Assembly: GCA_900660155.1 (NCBI GenBank) | Contig: CABFPE010000241.1 | Location: forward strand, 280,398-316,310 | Reading direction: 5' to 3' | Length of the DNA: 35,913 nucleotides | Origin: Hofstenia miamia | Lineage: Eukaryota; Xenacoelomorpha; Acoela; Hofsteniidae | In this document: positions 1-9,750 of the stretch, one piece after another | How positions within the stretch are numbered: position 1 is the stretch's first letter | Layout of the letters: the number at the start of each line of letters is the position of its first letter | The notes under the pieces: generated by a model | Seen by the model: the letters and a program-made list of their open reading frames with translations, nothing else | Told to the model about the DNA's origin: nothing | The model's database searches: none | Made by a program: the position numbers and the translations under genes

Positions 1-28
1 TATATATATATATATATTTATATATTAA
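1..28. repeat. (TA)n microsatellite at window edge
   Basis: Alternating TA run with a few substitutions at the window start; its true left end lies outside the window. Confidence 0.8.
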
Positions 29-70
29 TATTACAATAAGGTAAGGTGATATTGCTGGTAACCAAAGAGA

Positions 71-164
71 CTTTTGCTAATAGTTGCTACTGGTTATCTT
101 GGTTACCACAACCAAGACTCTATTAGTTTAATTAGGACCCTAGGCTTTTGCTAATAGTTGCTAC
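71..164. repeat. Pair of 20-nt direct repeats
   Basis: CTTTTGCTAATAGTTGCTAC occurs at 71-90 and again at 145-164, 74 nt apart. The sequence between and around them is rich in partial variants (TTGGTTACC, ACCAAGACT), so this may be the remnant of a diverged tandem array. No coding signal. Confidence 0.6.
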
Positions 165-1526
165 CGCCCTAATAGGTGCAACCAATTAAATATAGAACCC
201 CTGATTGTTGCCCTAGTGACATTACACTAGATCACTGAGTTCAATGTGTAAAAAATGTGTCCAATTCTTATGTATACGAGAAATTATTGGATGTTTTTAT
301 AACATTACAATCAGTATTTAAAACCTATATTTATGTTTTAGGTGGTGATAACTCAAAATACTCCACTTGTCTTAAGGAAACTTGGATATTAATGCAAAAA
401 TGAATTACAATCTCACATGTGATTTTCAAACATACCAGCAAGCTTCAACTTATAACAAGGCAAACTTATTGAGGCCTGGATTTAAAAAATTCTAGAGCCC
501 CGAGAAAATTTTTTAGTCAACGGAATGATTTTTTTCGGATAGAAAAACTTCTTTTCTAACTCACTATACAAAAAAAATTGGCTGAAATTCATTTCTTGTA
601 AATTATTGCAAAATTAATTAAATTTGTAACTACAAAATTTTTAAAATAAACATTTTGAAATGTGATTTATCTTATATTTTTTCTTAAAGATGTAGCCTAA
701 TAACTTAAATATGCTACTATCTGACAAATTTTAGTCTACATAGTTCTCAATCAAAAGTTTTATTCATTAAAATCAATAAAGAAATTATATTTTACAGGAA
801 GGAACGTGGCCATACCCACAGAAGTGTTTATCGTACCTATGCTCAGGCCATGTGCAGAACCACATTTGAGCACATCAACTTCTCTTGGCTTGCCCTTACC
901 CATGGCAGCCTACATCTATGATTGTTTATATACATTGGTGTGTAATCTATAGCAATCTCTCCAAATGCTCTATTTGCGAAACTTGGTCGCTTAATCATGG
1001 AGGGATCGAGCCTGATGTAATTGCAAAATTTTGACATGATAACTCAATGTCAGAAACAAAGATTCTTCGATATAGTCAAAGTGATAATATACCATCACTA
1101 TTTGTCCTATTGCTGCTGCTGCTTCGTGGTGGTTTATGTAAAAAGACTGTAATTGAACATTTTTATAGTATATTCGTAATAATTTAGAATAATAATCAGT
1201 CCAAGAGGTAGGCAATGAACAATTAATGATTTACAGAATCTAAGTACCTCTTAAAACTGCAGAAATACACAATGTGAAGGATATATCGCGTTTTAAATCT
1301 AATGAATCATCGGTACTTTAATATAGTGCTTTTTTAAATTAAGTGGAGCGTAAATGCAGCTAGATCAATAATAATCAACGTGAAACTTATCATGATATTA
1401 CCTAGTACTCTATATCTATGTAGTATTACCATTATAGAGATATATGGTTATAAAGTCATTAAAAGACAGAGCAAAAATTCGGAAAAAAGGATATATCGCA
1501 TTTTGCATTCCAACTCTTCATACATA

Positions 1527-1529
<3 letters not shown>
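165..1529. other. AT-rich stretch, no gene seen
   Basis: Short open frames at 843-1037 and 991-1215 (both minus) have no recognisable domain and overlap each other. AAGGATATATCGC occurs near 1276 and 1486 on a very small scale. I see no conserved protein, RNA gene or terminal repeat. Confidence 0.5.
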
Positions 1530-1562
<33 letters not shown>

Positions 1563-1613
1563 GTTCATATATATATATATGTATATCTTTAAATATATAT
1601 ATACATATATATT

Positions 1614-1668
<55 letters not shown>

Positions 1669-1677
1669 AATATATAT
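1530..1677. repeat. Interrupted (TA)n microsatellite
   Basis: About 150 nt of TA dinucleotides broken by short TTTATG/CATA interruptions. Open frames through it encode only Ile/Tyr runs and are artefacts of the repeat. Confidence 0.95.
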
Positions 1678-1701
1678 AAATTTTAGAAAAAGAACATATA
1701 C

Positions 1702-1815
1702 AGGTGGCAGATACTGCGAAAGAAGGAGTTTAATATTGCACTAATATATCATTTTGTGAGGTGGCAGATACTGCGAAAGAAGGAGTTTAATATTGCACTA
1801 ATATATCATTTTGTG
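1702..1815. repeat. Perfect 57-bp tandem duplication
   Basis: Copies at 1702-1758 and 1759-1815 are identical, beginning AGGTGGCAGATACTGCG and ending CATTTTGTG. Two copies without divergence point to a recent duplication. No reading frame or known satellite is recognised. Confidence 0.95.
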
Positions 1816-2627
1816 TCACCCTGAAATTTAAGCAGAACAAAGTACACTACTTTTGAATGCTCAATCTAAGTGTTTTTGAACAAAATGAATAATTGTTGAT
1901 ATCCATTGCAAATACACACTAATATTTTCACAAATCATAAAACTCAAGTACTGGATATTAAACTCAAATTATATAAAACCTGCAATCAATTTAATATTAA
2001 TATCTCACAGGACAACTCAGGTACTGTAATCATGAAATGACTGACGAAATAGTAAAAAATGTAAAGCACAATGCAGAGATTAAATTACTTATTGAATTAG
2101 GTATGCACAATCCTATCGTTATCATTGCTTTTAATTAATATATTTTTGCTAAAAAATGTATATTTCAGATATTTCTACAGTAATCAACTTCGAAAAATAT
2201 GAGTTTTTAAAAAATTATCAAGATATACATCCATACAATATATATTCATTTAGGCCTCACAAAACGTGTATTAGACTGCAGAAACATGAAGCACGTGCTA
2301 AAGTCCAAGCAGACCTCTTATGTCAGTGTATTTTAAATTTCACGTTAAAATTTATTATTTGGCAACATTTTGCCTAATGATTGACATGAGGTTATATTTA
2401 GCATGCTTAAATAAAACTGTTTTTAGGATTTACTGTATATTGCTTAATAGGGATCAACTACTACTAATTTCGAAAATATTTTTTAATGTGTTGTGTGAGT
2501 AGCAAACAAGCTTACATAATTTACACAAAATATTGTCTAGATAAAATATTTCTTTATTTAAAATGCACACATTATATTGCAATGGAACCCTAGAAAACTA
2601 TATTAAATGTAGTTATACAACAATGCA
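1816..2627. other. AT-rich stretch, no gene seen
   Basis: Contains only short open frames (2156-2377 and 2320-2502, plus strand) without recognisable domains. It ends in the (TA)n run that borders the candidate 6-kb transposon. Confidence 0.5.
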
Positions 2628-2647
2628 ATATATATATATATATATAT

Positions 2648-2975
2648 ACTCTAAAAAATTTCTAGGTGTTATAATTTAGGTAACAAACTTTCTCCTAGAT
2701 ATTAAGGTGTTTTACCTTAACTTTTAGGTAATTTCCGTTAGGTTTACTCCTTAAATAGATTTCAACTCCAATCACTTATATTATGAGAATATTGGGTGTT
2801 TATAAAGAAGTTGTGAACATTTAGATAAGCTATATGCATGTTTTCTTATTTTTTTTCACCTAAACATTTAGGTGATTGATATATTCCTAAAATTTAAGGT
2901 GTTTCACCTAAAATTTTAGGTGACTTAGTTATTCCGTGAATTTAAGGTTTTACCTATAAATTTTAGTTAGAAGAT
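2648..2975 (+). repeat. Left TAGGT/ACCTA palindrome-rich terminal block
   Basis: Contains repeated TAGGT-type motifs and their complements, including tight inverted pairs such as CACCTAAACATTTAGGTG near 2858-2876 and CACCTAAAATTTTAGGTG near 2906-2923. The block could form several hairpins. It is more diverged than the right-hand block. Confidence 0.7.
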
Positions 2976-3640
2976 AATATGCAACTAAAATTCATTCTTT
3001 AGTAAGTGCTATTGAAATTTCCTCGTATTGACAAGAAACTTTATTATTAGCTCAACAAAATTTGTTTTTTAAGATCAAAAACATTTGATCAAATAATCCT
3101 TCTAACCAATTAATGGATACAATAATAAAATATAAATTTAATGTATTAAATAAAAAAATAATAACAAAAATTTTGTTAAATTGAATTAATCGAGTACAAA
3201 AATTTCCAATCATTTACAAAATATCGACATTATACTTGCTCAAAGTATTTAAAATATTTTTATTTTATGCAGAAAAAAATATATTTATTAAAATATTGTT
3301 TACAATTGTGAGTAAGATTTTTGTTTCTCATTATATATCTCTATTCTCTAGCCAGTGTACCTTTGATTTCAGAAGTGACTTAAATTTCAGAATCATAAAG
3401 TTTTTAATGCCTTCACAAACCTAATCGATAAAACGTTATATATAATAATACATAGAGTTAGTTGTGTTTGATTTCATATCATATATATATGTTCGATCAC
3501 ATCACAGACATTGTTATTACGCGCAATACGGAATAACAAAACGCAATTTTAGCATTCACTTTAACATTACTGCTCTTCCCGCGTTATTTTTCAACATTTC
3601 AGTTACATTATGACAACATGCACACGTGAATTCGTTTCAG

Positions 3641-3868
3641 ATCGTCAGCAATGGAATTTTAGCGCATTGAATTACTGGAAAAGTACTCTATAAAAACATT
3701 TCTACTGACATTGTTTGAGGAAAATATTTTGGAAATTTTAATTGATGAAAGAGCAAGCCCAAGAAAATATGTTTTAGCAAATTTGCTACACAAATTTATG
3801 AAGAAGCACTACCTAAGCTCAACAATTATCCAATTCACCGTATCAAAGATCATCTTAGTGTGTATCAG
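3641..3868 (+). pseudogene. Exon-like segment with frame break, unrecognised
   Basis: A TTTCAG acceptor-like site precedes 3641, and CAG followed by GTTAGT forms a donor-like site after 3868. Between them one frame reads a helix-rich stretch (about 3670-3760, ...FEENILEILIDERA). A second frame continues it (...QIYEEALPKLNNYPIHRI...) up to the donor. A frame change near 3765-3785 is needed to join them. The amino-acid composition looks protein-like rather than random AT-rich translation, but I recognise no family. It sits inside the candidate 6-kb transposon, so it could be a remnant of that element's own gene or of a captured host exon. Seen: the splice-like sites and the two open frames. Inferred: that it was ever an exon. 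Confidence 0.25.
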
Positions 3869-4778
3869 GTTAGTGATTTCTATAAGTTGAAACAGGATTT
3901 GCATATTGAAGACGGTGTTTTCAAGACCTGATACAATGTTTTAAACATGTTTTTTTTGCAATGCTTTCATCTAAATGTTTTTCCAAATTCGTGTAGAATT
4001 AGGACAGTTCGATAATCAAATCACTAGTCAATCAATTCTCAATCAATTATTAATCTTTTACTACTACTTTTAATATCAAAAGTCCTGACGGATAGCTAAA
4101 AACATTTTTTCAATATTTTTTTCAATGAAGTTTTGAAAATAATAAGAAAGAAAACTTTTGTCTTTATGGGGAAATACCAAACAACGAACGCCTCTTGGCT
4201 TCTGGGTTATATCAAGTTGGGAAGCAGGTCAACCTGACCCGTTGGTTCGTGTTGCGGGTCACTATTAGATGGGTCACATTATGATCGTTAGGGTGTAAGA
4301 CAACTAACAGTACAATGTTTGAAATTTTTAAATTCTAATGGATTATAATTATTTTGTAGTTACTTATTGATTTTATATTACTTTTAAGATACATTTATGT
4401 TAATAATTTATCTGCGCATTATGTTTTTTATATAAAGTGAACTTTTTTCCAAACTTAGTATAAAACATTTACGCAATATTATCTTGTGAATTGACATTAA
4501 CCTTTACAGTGCTGACCATAAATATTTGTAAAGATTCAAAATCTAATCGATTTTTGGCTCCACAGTTACATTTTTGTTGAAAATTCGAATTTTCTGTTAA
4601 TATTTAAATGGAAATTTTATAAATAGTTAATGTCAATTTTTCTGATACTTGTTCGTGCATTTCAATACCCAATGATTTTTTTCAAAAAAATTGCATTACT
4701 CACATTACACAAAAAATGAGAGCGTGTTGTTTGAAATTTATTGATTTCAATATTCAATATTAAAGTGCAATATATAGA
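3869..4778. other. AT-rich stretch, no gene seen
   Basis: No recognisable coding signal. A short GC-richer patch at 4195-4275 carries degenerate GGGTC/GACCC motifs (see findings). Confidence 0.5.
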
Positions 4779-4800
4779 TTAACCTTAGAACGGCCAACGT
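4779..4800 (+). repeat. TTAA plus possible piggyBac terminal repeat
   Basis: TTAA at 4779-4782 is followed directly by CCTTAGAACGGCCAACG. PiggyBac elements insert at TTAA and commonly start with CCY-rich termini. This site lies on the C-terminal side of the piggyBac transposase fragment that follows. No matching inverted end was found between 5950 and 6457. Confidence 0.4.
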
Positions 4801-5055
4801 TGTCCCGTTCTTCATCTGGACGACTTGTGATTTTTGAAATCATACCAGTATTATGTTGTTATGATGCATAATTATTAGTTTTATAGGTTAACATGTATGT
4901 ATTTATATCATTACTATCAAAAACATGGTGTCATTTTATAAAATTTATGAGTTTTAAAAGAATTTGCAAACCTAATTTTGCGTTTTGTACTACATGTATG
5001 TTGTCAAAACCTCGTTATTCCAAAGATAAAGTTTATTACATGAATCATAAACTCA

Positions 5056-5949
5056 ATGGTCATAATTACAACTATCACAAATCACACCAACATCTTTGGA
5101 ATGTTTCCCGCAGACACTGATCACAAATTTGACAGTTCATTCTCGTCAAATTACACAATCCTTAGAATTTTCCAGAGGCCTTGCATAGAGAACAGAGTTA
5201 TTTCCTTGTCCTTCAGATCTACTAGACTGATGGCTGCTTTCACCCGTAGAACGATGCAATGCTTGGTTGTTTATTATCATATGCTCTGAGGTCAATTCAA
5301 GTGCCAATGCTTTGAGGAAGGCCTGTCTTCGTCTGTGTTGAGATCTTGTTCAATTAGGATGACACAATACAAAGAGAGTGCAACGGTTGTGTGCACCAAC
5401 ATCCAGCCAGTTTTGGAAATGAACCACAGTCCATCTTCTTGTCTGGAACCTAGTAGAATAGGTTTTTGACGTTAAATCGACGGAATCCACCCCAGCTTTG
5501 ACAGAATTATAATCCAAGATGATCATAGGCATCTTTTTCTCATTATCACTGACTTCTTTGGAATGGTGCAGGACGATATCATGTGGTCGTTTTTCTTCTT
5601 TTTTGCTGCATACGCACAAATAGTAATCTTGTTTCTTTGCCCTCCAAAGACAAATTCCGTTTGATGCAACTCCATTTTGCTGTGCAGAACCTTCAGGATT
5701 TCACGCTTATTTTTCAAAGGTCATTTTGTGTTCATTTAGCAAGGCAGTTGTAGTCTTCATGCTTAAGGAATAACGGTTACCCATAATGTTGCGACAAGTG
5801 CCGAGGTAGGGCGCGACCAGAGTGATGGCAGTGCCGAGGTAGGGCGAGACCAGAGTGATGGCAAATCGTGAACTGTAGTCCTTTCGTTTTTGTTTCTTTA
5901 TTCGTGGGTCACCCTTAAAAAAGAATCTGTTTTGCCATCTGAACACCAT
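5056..5949 (-). pseudogene. Decayed piggyBac-type transposase, C-terminal half
   Basis: PiggyBac transposases cut and paste DNA at TTAA using three catalytic aspartates. Three minus-strand frames line up in family order. 5707-5949 contains GTCRNIMGNRYSLS, matching the family's strongly conserved G-RN block. 5523-5717 contains NKREI...EFVFGGQRNKIT. 5350-5619 contains IILDYNSVKAGVDSVDL, the Y-N-x-x-K-x-G-V-D block with the last catalytic Asp, followed by the RRW motif. Below 5350 the frame continues past a stop (RRQAFLKALALEL) to Cys/His remnants (VCGKHS, ICDSC) of the C-terminal zinc finger near 5060-5130. At least three frameshifts and several stops make it non-functional. The N-terminal catalytic part is missing, and an 11-codon duplication disrupts the region near 5798-5863. 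TTAA at 4779 may mark one element end. Confidence 0.8.
5798..5863. repeat. 33-bp tandem duplication inside piggyBac fragment
   Basis: Copies 5798-5830 and 5831-5863 begin GTGCCGAGGTAGGGCG and differ at one position. On the minus strand each adds 11 codons containing PYLGT, so the duplication kept frame. Confidence 0.9.
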
Positions 5950-6241
5950 CTGTAGAGTTTAAGGTGAACACTAGATGTTTTGTAGCTGTTTTGGTTAATT
6001 TTGTTCTCAATATGATATTTGTGTTTTTTTCTTTGTACATGACATTTTACAAAACGAATTTACACAAAACAATCTTATCTATATTCGAGAAAGGTCATGA
6101 ATTTTTAACTCATTTTCAGTCGACATCAATTTAAGAAACTGGAAACGAGATTCTTGGGGTTAAACCTGTTGGGCAATTATAGATTATAATTATTGTTCCT
6201 AAAATATAATTATACATTATATTTTAAACATTATATATTAG

Positions 6242-6300
6242 CATTTCCAATGCGTCACTTAAAAAGCATGTACATTTCCAATGCATCACTGAAAAATCAT
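6242..6300. repeat. Imperfect 28-nt direct repeat
   Basis: CATTTCCAATGCRTCACT followed by an A-rich tail occurs at 6242-6269 and 6273-6300 with a period of 31 nt. The surroundings (5950-6457) show no gene. Confidence 0.6.
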
Positions 6301-6457
6301 TGCAGTTACGCACATACATTTGGCATTGCTATCTGTAATAGATTAAAATTCTTTATCAGAAAACACATTTAGACCTACTGAACTTGTTTTTCGGAATATG
6401 AATCCAATATATCAAAGTAGGATATATAATTACATACAGTTATGTGCTGCGTTAATA

Positions 6458-7718
6458 CCGTATGTCCCAGAACAAACTAGATTTGTAAATAAAATTTTAT
6501 AAATGGACATGTGACGTCATTATTGATTTTTAGCATTTATTATTGTAGATAAATCTGTCGGATTTTTAGTGAAATTAGTCGCCTTGCTGAAGAAGATAAG
6601 ATTTTGATTATTCAGCTATATTTTGAAAATGGCAAATGCGTCAATGAAACCATTAGAAAGTTTGGTACCCAGAAAGATTATAAGAGTAAAAAGACCTACC
6701 TCATCCTTCAACAGTTAAAAATATTGTCACTAAATTTCAAGAAACAGGCTCTGTTTCCAATATATAGCATGGTGGTAGAAATAGTGATGAAAATGTACGC
6801 GATAGAGTTTCAGACATTCTTAATGTCTCAGGTGATGGTATTTCTGGCACTTCTAAAACAACAACTCATCGAATTATTCGACATGAGATGAAATTTTTTC
6901 TTTATAAACCATCAATATTTCAGGCATTGTCTGAAGAACAGAAATTAAAGAGAGTGGCTTTTTGCAGATGTGATGACAATTGGCTTAAAATCATTCTTTT
7001 CTGTGATGAATGTACCTTTTCATTAAATGGTCGAGGTAATCGCCAAAATGTTAGATTCTGGGCTAATGAGAAACCGAACATTGTGTTTGAACAATCACAC
7101 TCATCACCAAAGCTAAATGTTTGGAAAAGCATCACTTCAAGATTCCTTATTGGTCCACACTTTTTTGAACAAGATGGTGTTAAAGTCAACATAAATTGAG
7201 ACAATTATTCAGCGATGCTTGCACACTTTCTCATTCCAAGTCTAAAACGAAAAAGAAAGTTGTCAATTACTACCTTTCAGCAGGATGGTGCATCTGCACA
7301 TGTATCTTATGAGTCAAAAAGGGTAATCCAGGAAAATTTTGCAGATCGAGTTATCTCACGTCACTTCCCTAATGAATTCCTGCTTGTAGTCTCGATTTAT
7401 CTCCCTTAGACTATTGGTTATGGAGTTACTTGAAAGATAGAGAATTTAAAGTTGGTGATATGCCTGGCTCATTGGATGACTTAAAAATAAGAATTTTAAA
7501 CACCTGTGAAAATATCAATTTTGAAATTCTAGCATCTGCAGTACAAAATTTTCAAGTTCGAGTTACACAATGTTTGCAGTCAGAAGGTTGTCAATTGATT
7601 GATTCATAGAAAATCCTAACATGTATTGTACAATATTTTTTTTTGTTTCTAATCATTACATTGATCACTTTTGTTAATATAATGTTTTATAAAATCTTGT
7701 TCATTGTGGGACACACGG
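6458..7718 (+). mobile_element. Tc1/mariner-type transposon, 1261 bp
   Basis: The left end starts CCGTATGTCCCAG. The reverse complement of the right end starts CCGTGTGTCCCAC. Both are flanked by TA (6456-6457 and 7719-7720), the standard Tc1/mariner target duplication. The inverted similarity continues for roughly 25-30 nt with mismatches. The length is typical for the superfamily, and a single decayed transposase frame fills the interior. Confidence 0.85.
6580..7609 (+). pseudogene. Decayed Tc1/mariner transposase
   Basis: Family members bind the terminal repeats through N-terminal helix-turn-helix domains and cut with a D-D-D/E triad. From about 6580 an HTH-like start (LAEEDKILIIQLYFENGK) is read. 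After two frame changes near 6690-6711 the main frame runs to about 7378 with the first catalytic Asp block (ILFCDECTFSLNG, ~6993-7031) and the second (FQQDGASAHV, ~7277-7306). A further frame change near 7379 gives the third (SLDLSPLDYWLWSYLKDR), ending at TAG 7607-7609. Breaks: TAG at 6765, TGA at 7197 (probably CGA to TGA) and about three frameshifts. The second-to-third Asp spacing is about 41 residues and the last acidic residue is Asp. No convincing ATG is visible. Clearly inactive. Confidence 0.85.
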
Positions 7719-7745
7719 TATGTTAATGTACTATTAATAAAACTA

Positions 7746-7768
7746 CTATATATATATATATATATATT
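7746..7768. repeat. (TA)n microsatellite
   Basis: Short TA run just downstream of the Tc1/mariner right end, inside the candidate 6-kb element. Confidence 0.9.
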
Positions 7769-7878
7769 GTAAGATGTAAACATGAAAGTTATTTTTTGTG
7801 TTGATTGTATGGTACAACTACATTTAGTGAATTGTTCTGACGTTAGTTTCTTTATTTAGGTAATGGAAGATTTCTGGA

Positions 7879-8160
7879 GTGATTTTGGCGACACTGAATC
7901 AAACTTTTTTTACATTTAATAAAGAAATTATTGCTGTTGACGCAATTTTAGAAGCCATTGCCAGAATTGAGGCAATTTTAGAAGCCATTGCCAGAATAGT
8001 TTCTCACTGTCTCAATTATTGCTACAATACCGAAGTAAAGCATTTGCGGATTTTAATTGATAACTCCTGTATAGACTGCATTGCCATTATACAGATGGCA
8101 TTTGCATTGAATGTTAGAATTTTGTGCATAAACTCAAAATTAATGCATATTGCATTGTAA
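7879..8160 (+). pseudogene. 93-codon ORF, faint RNase H-like pattern
   Basis: The frame carries two tandem copies of a 10-codon unit (AILEAIARIE; DNA period 30 nt, 7942-7971 and 7972-8001). It then reads VKHLRILIDNSCIDCIAIIQ. The order NK-E-I-AV-AILEAI followed by L-R-I-x-x-D-(N/S) recalls the helix and second Asp strand of RNase H folds, which occur in transposons. The match is weak and the first catalytic strand is not visible. It lies at the right inner edge of the candidate 6-kb transposon. No good start context is apparent, and an upstream part in another frame or exon is possible. I would treat the function as unknown. Confidence 0.2.
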
Positions 8161-8269
8161 TATATATTTTGTTTTTATAGTTAATGTACAAAACATTTTT
8201 GAACATTAGTACAATTTAAGATTGTGTGTATATAGGATTACATTTCAAAGAAATCAATAAATTTTAGGT

Positions 8270-8627
8270 ATCTACACAAACATTTAGAAAAAATGGGTAA
8301 AATATTTTCGCTATCTTCCCTAAATACAAATACCTAAAAAAATCACCTGTATTTTTAGGTAAAAAGGCCAACCTAGATATTAGGGAAAATACCTAGAATT
8401 AAGACAACTAAAAAAATCACCTGGATTTTTAGGTAAAAAAGGCCTGCCTAGATATTAGGGAAAATACATAGAATTGAGACACCTAAAATACCTAGAATAT
8501 ATTCGGTATTCTCCCTAAATATTAGGATGTCCCAATTTTAGGTATTTTACCTAAAATCTAGGTGAGCCTTTTTTACCTCAAAATCTAGGTGTTATTTTAG
8601 GTGTTTTACCTAGAAAATTTTAAGAGT
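8270..8627 (-). repeat. Right TAGGT/ACCTA palindrome-rich terminal block
   Basis: A 74-nt unit is repeated directly (about 8334-8407 and 8408-8481; each contains AATCACCTG...TTTTTAGGTAAAAA and CCTAGATATTAGGGAAAATAC). A third copy follows in inverted orientation (about 8513-8603), so the block can fold into a large hairpin centred near 8495-8510. The outermost 20 nt mirror the left end of the candidate element. Confidence 0.75.
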
Positions 8628-9232
8628 ATATATATATATATATATATATAAACTGTGTTAATTGCGTTTAGAAAATAACTGACATTAGCCTATTATTTTT
8701 TACATCATTTGATAAATGTCAGCAAAAAGAGACCATGTAAACAGGCCTTTCAATATTGAATATGTCAAATAAAACAAACATGAGAAATAATGCAAACTAA
8801 ATTTTCGCCATTGCAATTATCAAATGAAATCAATATATTTTCAAATTTATTTAGATTAAAATATTCAATTTAAATTTATAACAAGCAAAATTATTAGCAC
8901 ATTGTTAAAGAATGTAAAACAGGACATTTTGTTTAAAGCACTATAATTTCATAATTATAAAATTATGATTTGTAATGCAAACATGTTAGTCATTGATAAT
9001 GTAGTTGCCTGCTTATTAGCCTTATGCTGCATGTTCTATGCTGTGAAATGCAGTTTTGTTTGCCCATGGCAGAATATTTAAAATTTATTAAATAGTTTAG
9101 CAGTAATTATGATGTCTACTAAACCCAGACAATTGAAAATTTTCAAAAAATGCCAAGATTTATAAGTAATTACAGCTAAATTGCAAAAATAACATAAGAT
9201 TTAAATATTTATTTTATATATAACGCGTTGAG
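8628..9232. other. AT-rich stretch, no gene seen
   Basis: Begins with (TA)n to about 8650. No recognisable coding or RNA signal before the BEN-domain exon. Confidence 0.5.
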
Positions 9233-9750
9233 ATAGAACCATCTTGTTCTACATCGAACCTTGAAAGGTCTGAAATGTGTGAAGTTGTATATTCCGGAAA
9301 AAATTTAATGGATTTTCCTGGAAGTCGACCCAGTGTGTTTGCTCTTCAGGTTGCACGCTTCTTATTTAATGAAGATGAGCTGGCCAATGGCATTTTAAGC
9401 CCTCGGAAGAAAACGTCAAAGCAGCGAATACCATTATCGCCTAATAGGAAAAAGCTTTTAAAGTGTACGTTGAATTTATATTGAAATTATTATTTAAAAT
9501 TTAGTAGCAGTAAACCAGCGTTTCCCTAATGTAATTGATAGCTGGGAGCAGTCAAGAGCTGCTGTTAATCAGCTTCAGACCTCAAATTCAATAAAAGGTC
9601 TACAGGTTTGTATTCAATTCATAAACTTGTCTTAGAAGTAAAATTTATGGATGCTAGATAATAATGATAACTATATTCTTACAAGTGTGTCTTTGGTATT
9701 GTACTATCTGGTGTTTTAACAATGTATTTTAGATTCCACGCAGTAAATGA
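9233..9750 (+). CDS. BEN-domain protein, C-terminal three exons
   Basis: BEN domains are DNA- and protein-binding modules of animal chromatin regulators and some transposon or viral proteins. Exon 1 (from 9233 or 9237, after an AG; first ATG 9275) runs to 9464 and reads SRPSVFALQVARFLFNEDEL, then a basic SPRKKTSKQR and PLSPNRKKLLK. This matches the BEN pattern of an LF-x-E-E-L helix followed by PL-P-(K/R)-x-x-x-L. A GTACGT donor at 9465 and TTTAG at 9500-9504 bound a 40-nt intron. Exon 2 (9505-9605) continues in frame with AVNQRFPNVIDSW and ends CAG before GTTTGT. TTTTAG before 9733 gives exon 3, coding IPRSK and then TGA 9748-9750. The domain is near-complete and free of stops, unlike the surrounding transposon debris. 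Upstream exons are not identified. It may be a host gene or a transposon-captured BEN module. Splicing is inferred. Confidence 0.65.

Larger units (their letters stand above)
2648..8627. mobile_element. Candidate ~6-kb DNA transposon with TAGGT-rich inverted ends
   Basis: The left end reads ACTCTAAAAAATTTCTAGGT. The reverse complement of the right end reads ACTCTTAAAATTTTCTAGGT. Each abuts a (TA)n run (left 2628-2647, right 8628-8650), as expected for insertion at TA with duplication of the target. Inside each end lies about 330-360 nt dense in TTTTAGGT/ACCTAAAA motifs facing both ways. The interior holds a decayed piggyBac copy, a decayed Tc1/mariner copy and about 3 kb of unrecognised AT-rich DNA, so the element's own transposase is not identified. 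The alternative is that the two ends are separate short palindromic MITE-like copies that happen to face each other. The inverted ends are read directly from the sequence; that they form one element is inference. Confidence 0.45.

Noticed and set aside
1380..1686. Open frames of 70-80 codons across the TA tract
   Set aside because: They encode almost only Ile and Tyr because they translate a TA microsatellite.
5056..5289. 77-codon plus-strand open frame
   Set aside because: It is antisense to the piggyBac C-terminal region, whose residues fit a known family.
6920..7204. 94-codon minus-strand open frame
   Set aside because: It is the antisense of the Tc1/mariner transposase catalytic region.
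8334..8481. Direct repeats considered as a CRISPR-like array
   Set aside because: Only two direct units with no spacers, in a eukaryotic transposon end; the third copy is inverted.
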